Shown: positions 26,676 through 34,987, counted from the first letter of the stretch. The stretch is 56,331 nucleotides of DNA from Alphaproteobacteria bacterium (GCA_013286365.1 JABDFY010000014.1:1-56331); one strand, 5' to 3'. A program made the numbers and translations. The notes: generated from the sequence alone by a model not told the origin.

Positions 26676-27572
26676 ATGAAATATCTTATTCAGAAAGATT
26701 GCCCCGACTTTGTAGCTCCAGCGCTCTTGTCAGACGGAAAATTTTCTAATGCATTTCGTTTAAGTGAATATTTTGCAGGTAAATATGGTGTAATCTTTTT
26801 CTTTCCACTTGATTTCAATTACATTTCACTGACTGAGCTGCTATCGATCCAAAAACGTTTAAATATTTTTGGCAATCTAGGCGTCAATGTCATTGCTATA
26901 AGTTGCGACTCACATCTGGCCCACCGCACATGGCAGCAAGCGCCGCGTGCACAGGATGGTATAGGCCAGCTTGGATTCCCAATGGTCGCCGATATGACGC
27001 GCAGTGTAGCACGACAATTTGATGTTCTCGTAGCCGAGGCAATGCCAGAGGCTGCGACGATCATTGTTGACCGTGAGAATAAGGTGATATTTCAGCTGCG
27101 CCACGATACAGCTGTTGGACGGAACATTGATAGGTTACTAGATGCCATTAAGATATTCCAAGATCCTAGAAGAGCGCCAACCGCGCCGATCCAACAAATT
27201 ATGCTCGTAGAGCAAGTCGCAGAAAAACTTCATCAATTGGGCTATTATATCGTTGCTCAGAGCGTCGATACCGACCTAGACCACCCGCAGTGGGCGATGT
27301 TACCGCGAGATAATCAGGGCCGACCAAAACTGTCGTTTCCGTTTTTATCCGGTGAACAAGAATGGCCTAAACATGATGGAATGACTTTAGCTATACGGGA
27401 GGGCTTGCAATTTCATACGACGGGCGTGCTGATGCCGGATGGCCAGTTGCTATTCGAATATCATGCAGATCGACTAGTGCCGCGCGACTTTGAAGAAATG
27501 TTACGTATTGCGGACGCTGTAAAACATCATTTTGCAACAGGCGAGGTCATACCTTGGGAAATTCCTAGTTGA
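26676..27572 (+). CDS. Peroxiredoxin-like protein lacking the peroxidatic cysteine
   Basis: About 298 residues. The first 165 follow the AhpC/2-Cys peroxiredoxin fold: GKYGVIFFFPLDF, TELLSIQKRL, NVIAISCDSHLAHRTW, FPMVADMTRSVARQFDVL, and ATIIVDRENKVIF. The active-site motif PxxxTxxC reads PLDFNYIS, so both the Thr and the peroxidatic Cys are replaced (Asn and Ser, Ser codon TCA), and no VCP resolving-Cys motif follows. The C-terminal 130 residues are extra and may be a second degenerate thioredoxin-like domain (TTGVLMPDGQLLFEYHADRL). It cannot be a normal peroxidase; a binding or scaffold role is possible. Start chosen at the ATG 9 bases after AAAGAG; a TTG lies three codons upstream. Confidence 0.82.
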   Translation: MKYLIQKDCPDFVAPALLSDGKFSNAFRLSEYFAGKYGVIFFFPLDFNYISLTELLSIQKRLNIFGNLGVNVIAISCDSHLAHRTWQQAPRAQDGIGQLGFPMVADMTRSVARQFDVLVAEAMPEAATIIVDRENKVIFQLRHDTAVGRNIDRLLDAIKIFQDPRRAPTAPIQQIMLVEQVAEKLHQLGYYIVAQSVDTDLDHPQWAMLPRDNQGRPKLSFPFLSGEQEWPKHDGMTLAIREGLQFHTTGVLMPDGQLLFEYHADRLVPRDFEEMLRIADAVKHHFATGEVIPWEIPS

Positions 27573-27975
27573 TTTTGTCAGAAAGCTTTCTTTCATCGTA
27601 CTTCTGCCGTGATTTCTCAATATCCGGCCACTCGCTTTCGATCCACGCAACAAGATCTGTGACGGGAACTAACAAGCCGAGGCCGCGTTCGGTCAAGGTA
27701 TATTCAACGCGCGGCGGGACTTCAGGATAAAGATGGCGTTTCACGATGCCATCACGCTCAAGATAACGCAGCGTCGTAGTCAGCATTCTTTGGGAGATGC
27801 CGCCGACTTCCCTCATTATCTCGGAAAAACGCAGCCGATGGTCAGGCGCTCTGGCCAGCGTCACAATCAAGAGCATACTCCATTTATCCCCGATGCGTGT
27901 CAGAAGGTCTTTTATAGGACAGCAATTATGTCCGCCGATGGTATGTTCATTGGCCTTTCTCAGGTCTTTTTTCAT
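27565..27975 (-). CDS. HxlR family transcriptional regulator
   Basis: A 136-residue winged-helix regulator. Signatures are CCPIKDLLTRIGDKWSMLLI, LRFSEIMREVGGISQRMLTTTLRYLERDG (by position, about 53-81) and the wing VEYTLTERG. Cys18 and Cys19 lie just before the DNA-binding domain, where the redox-sensing Cys of YodB-type HxlR proteins lies. The gene is divergent from the azoreductase gene, which it very likely represses; in Bacillus, YodB controls an azoreductase in the same way. A GGAGGT Shine-Dalgarno precedes the ATG. Its 3' end overlaps the peroxiredoxin-like gene by 8 bases. Confidence 0.92.
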   Translation of the reverse strand: MKKDLRKANEHTIGGHNCCPIKDLLTRIGDKWSMLLIVTLARAPDHRLRFSEIMREVGGISQRMLTTTLRYLERDGIVKRHLYPEVPPRVEYTLTERGLGLLVPVTDLVAWIESEWPDIEKSRQKYDERKLSDKIN

Positions 27976-28024
27976 AACTTACCTCCAAGTAACTAACTGA
28001 AATTATTGTGCCTTCTTCTGTTCG

Positions 28025-28049
28025 ACTAAGTAATCATATATTATTTAGT
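28025..28049. promoter_or_regulatory. Palindromic operator between hxlR-type gene and azoR
   Basis: ACTAAGTAA-TCATATA-TTATTTAGT, an inverted repeat with 8 of 9 arm positions matching, lies in the 103-base divergent region, 30 bases before the azoR ATG. AT-rich palindromes with ACT/AGT ends resemble known HxlR/YodB sites. It overlaps the place where an azoR promoter should be, consistent with repression. Confidence 0.6.
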
Positions 28050-28078
28050 ATATATTTACAACCAATGGAGAAAACACC

Positions 28079-28705
28079 ATGCCCCATACCATCTTACACA
28101 TCGATAGCAGTCCTCTTGGCGAGCGTTCTGTATCCCGCAAACTGACGGCGAAGGTGCAGGCCGAGTTAAGAGCCAAGTATCCAGATAGCAAAGTTATCAC
28201 ACGAGATTTGGGTGTTCACCCACTTCCGCATTTGAGTGGCAACGTCATTGGCGCGTTTTTTACACAACCGGATAAGCGCGACAGCGCTCTCACAGAAGCT
28301 ATAAAATTATCTGAACAGGCCGTAGATGAGCTCGTAGGCGCTGACGTCATCATCATAGGAACGCCGATGTGGAATTTTGGCATTCCATCTTCGTTGAAAG
28401 CGTGGATCGATCATATTGTTCGCGCTGGACGCACATTCAAATATGGTGCTACAGGGCCAGAAAGCCTGCTTCCTTCCGGTAAGAAAGTTATCATCGTCTC
28501 GTCCCGCGGTGGTGTTTATTCTGATGGACCGATGAAGATGATGGATTATCAAGAAACCTATCTGAAAGCTGTTCTCGGTTTTATCGGATTGCATGATGTT
28601 TCATTCATCCGCGCCGAAGGTGTTGCAATGGGTGAGGGCGCGGCCAAGAACGCAATGCAATCGGCGGAAACGCAACTCGTGGAAACCGTTAAGAAAGTCG
28701 CCTAA
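28079..28705 (+). CDS. azoR: FMN-dependent NADH-azoreductase
   Basis: A 208-residue flavodoxin-fold quinone/azo reductase, the family's usual length. Visible are HIDSSPLGERSVSRKL (FMN phosphate loop), GTPMWNFGIPSSLKAWIDHI, the FKYGATGPESLLPSGKK segment and the SSRGGVYS loop that holds the flavin ring. It reduces quinones by two electrons and protects from electrophile stress. TGGAGAA lies 6 bases before the ATG. Divergent from a putative YodB-like HxlR regulator. A GGCGTCC/GGGCGCC hairpin at 28714-28736 follows the stop but has no T-run. Confidence 0.95.
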   Translation: MPHTILHIDSSPLGERSVSRKLTAKVQAELRAKYPDSKVITRDLGVHPLPHLSGNVIGAFFTQPDKRDSALTEAIKLSEQAVDELVGADVIIIGTPMWNFGIPSSLKAWIDHIVRAGRTFKYGATGPESLLPSGKKVIIVSSRGGVYSDGPMKMMDYQETYLKAVLGFIGLHDVSFIRAEGVAMGEGAAKNAMQSAETQLVETVKKVA

Positions 28706-28831
28706 AAGATATCGGCGTCCTTATACTGAGGGCGCCAAAACTACAGCCATGGATTGATGGGATATAGTTGGGGCGGCAAACAGGCTTTTTGCTTGCTCTG
28801 AGGCCGAAAAAACTGTTTATTTTCAACATGC

Positions 28832-28871
28832 GGAGAGGTGGCTGAGTGGTCGAATGCGGCGGTCTCGAAAA
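28832..28871 (+). pseudogene. tRNA-Ser 5' half, left element end (att-like)
   Basis: Sequence identical or nearly so to the first 40 bases of the complete tRNA-Ser at 36089, with differences only in the D-arm (CTGAGT against CAGAGC). It runs through acceptor 5' strand, D-arm and anticodon 5' strand, then departs inside the anticodon loop. No variable arm, T-arm or CCA follows, so it cannot make a tRNA. Confidence 0.85.
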
Positions 28872-28890
28872 ATGAGACCGCATGTTTTTT
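28859..28890 (+). terminator. Intrinsic terminator built from the truncated tRNA anticodon arm
   Basis: GCGGTCTC, the tRNA anticodon-stem strand, pairs perfectly with GAGACCGC across a GAAAAAT loop and is followed by ATG and six T residues. The new 3' arm comes from the element side of the junction. Confidence 0.8.
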
Positions 28891-29535
28891 ATTGTTCGCC
28901 AATGCCTATGAACGCAAGCCTTAGAGCCATTTTTTGATAAAACTTGTTTTCTGTTGTTCACTGTTATCCCCCAGTGTTTCGAAGTTTGGGGGGCAATTTG
29001 GGAGGCAAAAACAGAAGTGTAGTTAGTTGTGTATGGGGACACATGAAGCGTTCGAAATAGTTAGTCATAAGTAAATTTTGAATCGATAAAATTTTATGTA
29101 CACAAGCAAGCATCTGAAGAATTTAATAAATCAGGGAAACACTTTTGTTGTACACAAAGGAAACAAAAAATGAGACAATTCTGGCTATGATGGCGGAACG
29201 TGCGCTTGAATGATGTGCTGAAAAGCGACTTCGGAAGTCTTCAAACTCTGGTCAGAACGTACGTTTATCCTTCAGTCTTGCAGAATGAACAAACAATTCC
29301 TTGAGAAGACTGGTAAAAACGCCGAACACTTTTGTTGTGAACAAAGTGCACGGTTTCTGGCATAATAAACATTAGGCTTAGGGAAATTGCATATGGTTTT
29401 CAAAAGGTAAATGCAAGAAGCAAGTCTTTGAAACATCGTGCAACATCATGCAACATTTTTGCGTGCAACAAATGCAACAAAATCTGCTATACTTCTGGAT
29501 ATGATTGGAATTGATGCGTCGTCATGATGGCTCAA
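28891..29535. other. Non-coding left part of the element with inverted and direct repeats
   Basis: About 650 bases with no supported gene. Two related sequences are present: CTTTTGTTGTACACAAAG at 29142-29159 and the inverted repeat CACTTTTGTT-GTG-AACAAAGTG at 29327-29348. Farther right is a cluster of TGCAACA copies, listed separately. Such a region next to a relaxase gene may hold oriT or operator sites; I cannot place a nick site. Confidence 0.45.
29439..29479 (+). repeat. Iteron-like cluster of four TGCAACA copies
   Basis: TGCAACA occurs at 29439, 29449, 29464 and 29473, all in the same direction, spaced 10, 15 and 9 bases. Direct 7-mers near one helical turn apart are typical of binding sites for a replication or relaxosome protein. 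It lies between the non-coding inverted repeats and the small HTH gene. Confidence 0.5.
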
Positions 29536-29790
29536 TCATTCTCGTACTGAAGCTCTATCGGAAACGATGCCCAGCCTCACCAGACGTGCGCAAACACCAC
29601 GAAATGGACGGCACATTAACTTAGCGATCTCATGGCCGCCTTTGCCTTGGGCATACAATTCTATGAGTTGACGGTTCTCACTGGGAAGCCATGTCCTTTT
29701 TGCATGACTGATAGCCGGATCATCATAGCTGCGACTTGTTTCATTTTTATCTTTTAAATAGGCTCTGATTTCTTCAGTTGCGATAGCCAT
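29536..29790 (-). CDS. Small HTH (SANT/GcrA-like) protein, 84 aa
   Basis: The C-terminal half reads RTWLPSENRQLIELYAQGKGGHEIA followed by VCARLVRLGI (given in parts), a helical pattern W-x(3)-E...G...EIA...R.R..RLG found in Myb/SANT-like and GcrA-like DNA-binding proteins. The open frame continues to 29868, but the ATG at 29790 gives a compact protein. Its start codon lies in the same CATG as the first ATG of the relaxase frame on the other strand. It may bind the repeats just beyond its own 3' end. Unknown family; function is inference. Confidence 0.5.
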   Translation of the reverse strand: MAIATEEIRAYLKDKNETSRSYDDPAISHAKRTWLPSENRQLIELYAQGKGGHEIAKLMCRPFRGVCARLVRLGIVSDRASVRE

Positions 29791-30475
29791 GCATTTTGCA
29801 TCGTCATCGATAAGCCTCGACGAGGCATTCCACAATATGTGGACAGTGGCCAGCACTAGCAGGGTCAAAAAGCCCTTGCATCATATCAGCATCAATCCGT
29901 TTAAGGATGAGCGTCTGACGGATGAGCAGGTGCTAAAAATCGTTGAGCGTTGCGAAGAAAAGTACGGATACAAGTCCGGCAACCACCAACGCGTCATCGT
30001 CGAGCATATCAAAGACGAACGACAGCACTTTCATGTCATGTGGAACCGGGTCAGCCTTGCCACCGGCAAAGCCGTATGGCCCGGGCATCACTGGAAGAAG
30101 TCCAAACAAGCCGCGCGGGAGATGGAAAAGGAGCTTGGTCTCAAATGCCCGATGCCACGACGCGTCAAGCGGATATGGGCCGCCATTATTCAATCAGGCA
30201 GAAAATCTAAATATTTTGGTCGATATCAAACACTCAAAAGCGCTGGGGCGCTCCCCCCAAAACCCAATCAAGTGCGTTCAAAGCCACAACCACATAAACC
30301 AATCATAAGGCATAGAAAAAAACGATATGAGAATATCCCGGACTCCGAAAAAATGCCCTTCCGCCGCCCCGAATGGGAAACAGCCGAACTGCTGGCATGG
30401 GCTTGGGAAAATGGGCGCGATGATGTGTTGGCGGAGTATGGAATTTATCTCCAGACAGATTCACTGGAAATTTAA
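29789..30475 (+). pseudogene. Relaxase (MobA/VirD2-type) fragment
   Basis: 228 codons. The central part KKPLHHISINPFKDERLT and HIKDERQHFHVMWNRV, with the HxH metal-binding motif, match the relaxase/mobilization nuclease domain that nicks oriT and pilots DNA during conjugation. The N-terminal catalytic Tyr and first histidine region, normally some 60-80 residues upstream of this point, are absent; a stop codon in frame at 29759 blocks extension. The C-terminal half is Arg/Lys/Pro rich. I read it as a 5'-truncated remnant that is still open in frame, though translation from the ATG at 29789 is possible. Confidence 0.72.
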
Positions 30476-30679
30476 TTGCTTACCACCGGTTGCTGCCTAC
30501 GTTTTTATGGGAAAAAAAGGAAATCAAAATTGGTTAAGATCGATCGGCATCTGACAATTACCTTATCTGGGTAAACCCATCTTTCTCATGTAACTATTGC
30601 GACGACGTAATTTCGAGCATAGGCTCATGCCCATGTATTCAAGCACGTGAGAATTAGTACATTTGAGGATATATATTTT

Positions 30680-31168
30680 ATGAGTCAATCTATCGAAAAT
30701 ATTTCCGTCGTTATTGGCGAAGCTACAGCTAATGAATTATATGCAACATATGGCGGCAACGACAATCGGGCTTATATCACTCGATTTGGTGACATTTGTT
30801 GTGCTCATCCAGAAACGTTCCAGAGGATTACGGAGTGTGTGCTTCATCTAAGGGTGACTGACTCAGGGCTAATCATAGAATCTATAGAACAAAAAATCTT
30901 TAAAGAACCGGCCAAAAATCCGGCTCAGGTGCAAGGTAGAAAAGTAGCAACCGCTGAGATCGGTGGCGTTGTGTTTACGGTTGGAAAACCTCTGGAAGAA
31001 ATTTCATTCACCGGGAGAGCGGCAAATTATCAAGTGCGCGATTTCCTTTTTGCAATCAGTGATATTGTTTCTTCTAATCCTCTCACTCCTGGTTTGGTAC
31101 GTTTTCCTCATCGGCCATTGAATGCATGCGATGCGTCGGCGAGGCCCGGTCAGGTAGCGGCAGGATAA
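30680..31168 (+). CDS. Unknown protein in the element, 162 aa
   Basis: I do not recognise this protein. It is soluble by composition, with mixed alpha/beta character, a CC pair near residue 37 (RFGDICCAHPETF) and a basic, Ala/Pro-rich tail. The ATG at 30680 has GAGGA about 10 bases upstream and is preferred to the open-frame start at 30647. It lies 30 bases upstream of the indolepyruvate oxidoreductase gene on the same strand, so the two may be co-transcribed. No link in function can be shown. Confidence 0.6.
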   Translation: MSQSIENISVVIGEATANELYATYGGNDNRAYITRFGDICCAHPETFQRITECVLHLRVTDSGLIIESIEQKIFKEPAKNPAQVQGRKVATAEIGGVVFTVGKPLEEISFTGRAANYQVRDFLFAISDIVSSNPLTPGLVRFPHRPLNACDASARPGQVAAG

Positions 31169-31198
31169 ATCGGTATTTGAAAGAAATTGGAAAGAGAA

Positions 31199-34100
31199 AT
31201 GATTATGGATGGCGTTACTTTAAGAGACCCCTATTTAAAAGTTTCAGGCAGTGTTCTTGCGACGGGTGCACAAGCCCCGCTTATCGCAGCTCTGGCTCTT
31301 GAGCGGCTTGATCAAATAGCACGAAAAAAGACGCGCGTTTTTGTCAGTGGTTATCCTGGTAGCCCTTTGGCCGGCACCATGTCGGAAGGAGCAAAAAATA
31401 CGGGTCTGCTTACGGAGCTTGGTGTTGATTTTTTTCAAGCCAACAATGAAGGGGCGGCAGTCAATTTTGCTCGTGGAACACAACAGATCGGTGCAAGACA
31501 ACAAGACAAGGAAGATGGCATAACTTCAATTATTGTTGTTAAAGCACCAGGCTTAAATCAGACTTGGGATTACACGACACAAGGCAACGCGGACGGCTCT
31601 ACTGCTAATGGCGGAGTTGTTCTTGTCGTAGGCGATGATCCCGCAGGATTATCAACTGCTACATGGGCAAAGTCTGAGCCAATGTTACAAGCAGCTGGTT
31701 TGGCGGTTCTAGCGCCTTCTTATGTTGGCGAATTTGCGCAATATATTACCATTGCTGCTCAGCTATCGCGCTATGCAGGATGTTGGGCTGCGGTTCCCGT
31801 AACATCGGAACTTGGCGAGGATTGGGGGATAACTGATCTTGATCGTTTGAATAACACGCACGTTGTCATTCCGGTGGATCATAAAATACCTGATGGCGGT
31901 TTGAACTTTGATCCGAACCATACACGCCACGATCAAGGGAGATTGCTGCCACAAAGACTGGCGGCAGCCGAAGCTTTTGTCGACGCGAACTACCTCAATT
32001 ATTCGCCAGAAGGCTGGAGAGCTGAAACCAGGCCGCAATTAGGCATTGTCGCTCCCGGCGTGTCTTATGCCCATGTAAGACAGGCGCTTTACGATCTCGG
32101 CATTAATGAAGAAAAGGCCGAGCAGCTAGGCATTCGCCTTCTCAAAACAGCCGCGCCGACATTGATAAGCAGGCAAACGGCTGCTTCCTTTGCCAAGGGA
32201 TTAAAAGAAATTCTCGTTGTTGAAGAACTACACGACCTGACAGAGCAAAATTTAAGAGCGAAGCTGTACGGACAAGATGGCTCCTATCCTAGCATAATTG
32301 GCAGAAAAGATTCCGACGGGAAGACGCTGCTGATACCGGAAGCGCATGACCCATCGATTGTAGCCTTGGCTATTGCCTCCCGCATTTTATCTTATCGAGA
32401 AGATTCAGATATCAGGACGCGCGCAAAATACATAGAGAGGCTCGTTGAAGAAACAAAAAAAGACGCTATTTTCCCTCGCATACCCGATGTTTGCCCGGGA
32501 TGTCCCCACTCTCTTTCGACGTTATCGCTTGAGGGCAGCCGAAATATGGGTGCAACAAGTTGCAGCGCTTTAAAAATAAAACAGCTATCACATAGCGATC
32601 CACGCACTGAAACTTATCCCCCCATGGGTGGAGAATGCGGTTGGGTCGGAGAGGCACCCTACAGCAGCATATCTCATGCCGTTCAATTGATGGGTGATGG
32701 CACTTTCTTCCATTCCGGACTTCTGGCTATACGTTCAGCAATGCATGCCTATAAAATGGGCCTGCCAATTAATATGACTTACGAAATCCTATATAATGGC
32801 GTTATAGCCATGACAGGAGGGCAGGGCCTTCCCAATCACGCAGGGCCGGTGGAAATAGCGCAAGAACTTCATGCTACCGGCGTGAAAGACATCGTCATTG
32901 CAACCAACGGCGATAAATCATATCGGCGAGCTATGAAGCGTAGGCTTTCTGAAGTCTTGCCCCGAGGTTTTGAAGTCAAAATAGTTGAGTATCACCAAAT
33001 TCAGGCTGAAAAACTCCGCTTGAGAGAGGCCGAAGGCATAACGGGCCTCATCGCGGATAAAGCCTGCGCCACCGAAAACCGCCGCGCCCGCGCACGTGGA
33101 ATTTCTGAAGCTCCCGATACACGCGTCTATATAAACGAAGATGCATGCGAAGGTTGCGGTGATTGCTCAACAACTTCAGGCGGCTGCTCTGCCGTTCAGT
33201 TTGTCCAAACTGAGTTGGGTAGTAAGTCCCAAGTTAACCCAACAATTTGCAATGTTGATCTCTCTTGCTTGAAAGGTTTTTGTCCGGCCTTGAATCAAGT
33301 GCAAGGCAAATTGCGGCGCTTTGATCCTCAGCAGCTTATGCGGGATGCAAATATTCGACTTCTGGAACTTGGGAAACCAGAAGCTTCAGCACTCAATGAT
33401 CATTATGGCGTGCTAACCCCGGGTATTGGTGGACAAGGACCAACGCTTGTAGGACGCATTTTGGGATGGGCAACATATATTCAAAACCAAGGTCAGAATG
33501 AACAATTAACGTGCGTCGGCCATGATGCCGCCGGGCTGGCTCAAAAAGGCGGCCCCGTTGCCAGCTATTATGTGTTGGGAACAGAAAACTCCAAAGGTAT
33601 GCACGCATCAAGAATTTCAGCGGGTAATGCCAATCTTGTCTTAGCGTGTGACGCTATTCATGCGGCAGCTCCAGGGATGCTCAGCAAAATTGGCCCTGAT
33701 ACTATTGTCATTGCTAATACAGGCATCGATCCTGTTATTCAGGCCAAACGTAACGCTGCTTTGCGCTTTAGGGATCAGGAAATCTTAGACAAGATTAAGG
33801 AAAATACAGCCGATGGCCAATTCCTCGCTTTCAATGCATCTGCTGTTAGCCAAGCCCTTACAGGCTCCGCACTTGGGGCCAATATGGTCATGTTGGGATA
33901 TGCTTTCCAATTAGGCTTGATACCACTGAAACAGGAATCAATTACAGCAGCTATTACCTTGAACGGGGCTGCCGTAGAACAGAATTTAATGGCATTTGAA
34001 TGGGGTCGTCGGTGCGCCCAACAACCCGAAATAGCCGATGCACTCTCTAAAGTCGTTACACCGGAAAGACTTTTGGCAAAAACTCTGGATGAAAAAATAG

Positions 34101-34708
34101 AGATTCGCGCCAAATTATTGGAAGCTTTTCAGGATGCCGCTTACGCAGATTACTATCGCACGACTGTCGAGCGTGTACGCGAAAAAGACATAGAGCTAGG
34201 TCGTACCGAAAATCAACGTCTAACAGCGGCAGTTGCGGAAGGCTTGTTCCATGTCATGTATTCTAAAGATGAGTTCGAAGTTGCACGACTTTATCTGCAG
34301 GATAACTTTAGGGAAGGTTTGGATAAGCAATTTGAGCCCGGATATAAGGTTACGCACAGATTAGCCCCGCCGGTTTTGCAGGGCTTTTTGAAGGGTAAAA
34401 TTCCTGTCCCTGAGTCAGTAGCGCGTCCTTTGTTTAAAACCTTGGTTTGGATGAAGGGTGTTCGCGGCAAATGGTATAATCCTTTCGATTTTGCCCACTT
34501 ATCAGAAGACCGCAATCTGGATCGACGGCTTCTTCGCAACTATAAATCGTTCGTCGAAGATATGTTGAGCAAGGTCAGCAACGATACGGGTGTGTATGTC
34601 AAAGCCGTCAATGCCGCCCGCCGGCCATTGGAAATCGTTGGTTATGGAAGAATGAGAAGTGCCAATGCAGCTAAAGTTCCTATCGCACCAGAGTTTCAGA
34701 TAGCCTAA
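31199..34708 (+). CDS. Indolepyruvate:ferredoxin oxidoreductase, fused alpha-beta form
   Basis: About 1169 residues. It oxidises aryl- or 2-oxoacids from amino-acid breakdown to acyl-CoA with thiamine diphosphate and passes electrons to ferredoxin. The N-terminal half holds the TPP enzyme (GYPGSPLAGTMSEG; CPGCPHSLS; MGGECGWVGEAPYSS; MGDGTFFHSGLLAI). A cysteine cluster around residues 650-705 (CEGCGDC, CSAVQF, CNVDLSCLKGFCPA) should bind iron-sulfur clusters. The C-terminal part is the gamma-type domain (TPGIGGQGPTLVGRIL) with a long tail. Length and order match the fused IorAB of proteobacteria. It appears intact although it lies inside a decayed element. The start is uncertain among a TTG at 31187 and ATGs at 31199 and 31205. 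Confidence 0.95.
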   Translation: MIMDGVTLRDPYLKVSGSVLATGAQAPLIAALALERLDQIARKKTRVFVSGYPGSPLAGTMSEGAKNTGLLTELGVDFFQANNEGAAVNFARGTQQIGARQQDKEDGITSIIVVKAPGLNQTWDYTTQGNADGSTANGGVVLVVGDDPAGLSTATWAKSEPMLQAAGLAVLAPSYVGEFAQYITIAAQLSRYAGCWAAVPVTSELGEDWGITDLDRLNNTHVVIPVDHKIPDGGLNFDPNHTRHDQGRLLPQRLAAAEAFVDANYLNYSPEGWRAETRPQLGIVAPGVSYAHVRQALYDLGINEEKAEQLGIRLLKTAAPTLISRQTAASFAKGLKEILVVEELHDLTEQNLRAKLYGQDGSYPSIIGRKDSDGKTLLIPEAHDPSIVALAIASRILSYREDSDIRTRAKYIERLVEETKKDAIFPRIPDVCPGCPHSLSTLSLEGSRNMGATSCSALKIKQLSHSDPRTETYPPMGGECGWVGEAPYSSISHAVQLMGDGTFFHSGLLAIRSAMHAYKMGLPINMTYEILYNGVIAMTGGQGLPNHAGPVEIAQELHATGVKDIVIATNGDKSYRRAMKRRLSEVLPRGFEVKIVEYHQIQAEKLRLREAEGITGLIADKACATENRRARARGISEAPDTRVYINEDACEGCGDCSTTSGGCSAVQFVQTELGSKSQVNPTICNVDLSCLKGFCPALNQVQGKLRRFDPQQLMRDANIRLLELGKPEASALNDHYGVLTPGIGGQGPTLVGRILGWATYIQNQGQNEQLTCVGHDAAGLAQKGGPVASYYVLGTENSKGMHASRISAGNANLVLACDAIHAAAPGMLSKIGPDTIVIANTGIDPVIQAKRNAALRFRDQEILDKIKENTADGQFLAFNASAVSQALTGSALGANMVMLGYAFQLGLIPLKQESITAAITLNGAAVEQNLMAFEWGRRCAQQPEIADALSKVVTPERLLAKTLDEKIEIRAKLLEAFQDAAYADYYRTTVERVREKDIELGRTENQRLTAAVAEGLFHVMYSKDEFEVARLYLQDNFREGLDKQFEPGYKVTHRLAPPVLQGFLKGKIPVPESVARPLFKTLVWMKGVRGKWYNPFDFAHLSEDRNLDRRLLRNYKSFVEDMLSKVSNDTGVYVKAVNAARRPLEIVGYGRMRSANAAKVPIAPEFQIA

Positions 34709-34942
34709 ATAGTTCAGTTAGGTCACCGAAAACCTTAGTAATTAAACTACCGCAACGCCGCTCGCTCTGCCGCTCGCGCCGAAAGAATGCCAGCGAACCA
34801 AGGAACGGCACGCAGGCATATCCTTAATCTGAAATTTCTTCCCATTATTCAGCGAAGTACGTCAATCGCTGCTTTTCAGGTCTAACGCCCTTCCCATCGG
34901 AATGGGCGTTTTTTGTTTCGCAGGTAAACCTAGGAGAACGAT
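34709..34942. other. Short intergenic region with terminator
   Basis: Holds the terminator at 34884-34914; the rest shows no supported gene. Confidence 0.4.
34884..34914 (+). terminator. Intrinsic terminator downstream of the oxidoreductase gene
   Basis: AACGCCC pairs with GGGCGTT, with an inner TTCC/GGAA stem, followed by TTTTTT-type tract. It lies 175 bases after the stop codon and just before the alpA-like remnant. Confidence 0.85.
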
Positions 34943-34987
34943 ATGGATAAAGAAATTTATCGCATTAAAGAATTTTGCCAACGCTAG
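34943..34987 (+). pseudogene. AlpA-like regulator, 5' remnant of 14 codons
   Basis: The reading frame MDKEIYRIKEFCQR then stops. This is the usual beginning of small AlpA/excisionase-type helix-turn-helix proteins of integrative elements (YRIKEFC start). TAGGAGA lies 7 bases before the ATG, so the ribosome binding site is still good. The sequence then runs directly into integrase coding sequence in another frame, which marks a deletion end. Confidence 0.6.

Noticed and set aside
28714..28736. Hairpin after azoR as an intrinsic terminator
   Set aside because: GGCGTCC/GGGCGCC stem is good but no T-run follows on the plus strand; noted only as a hairpin.
28689..29042. 117-aa minus frame across the left element junction
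   Set aside because: Runs antisense through the tRNA fragment and terminator; no ribosome binding site or domain seen.
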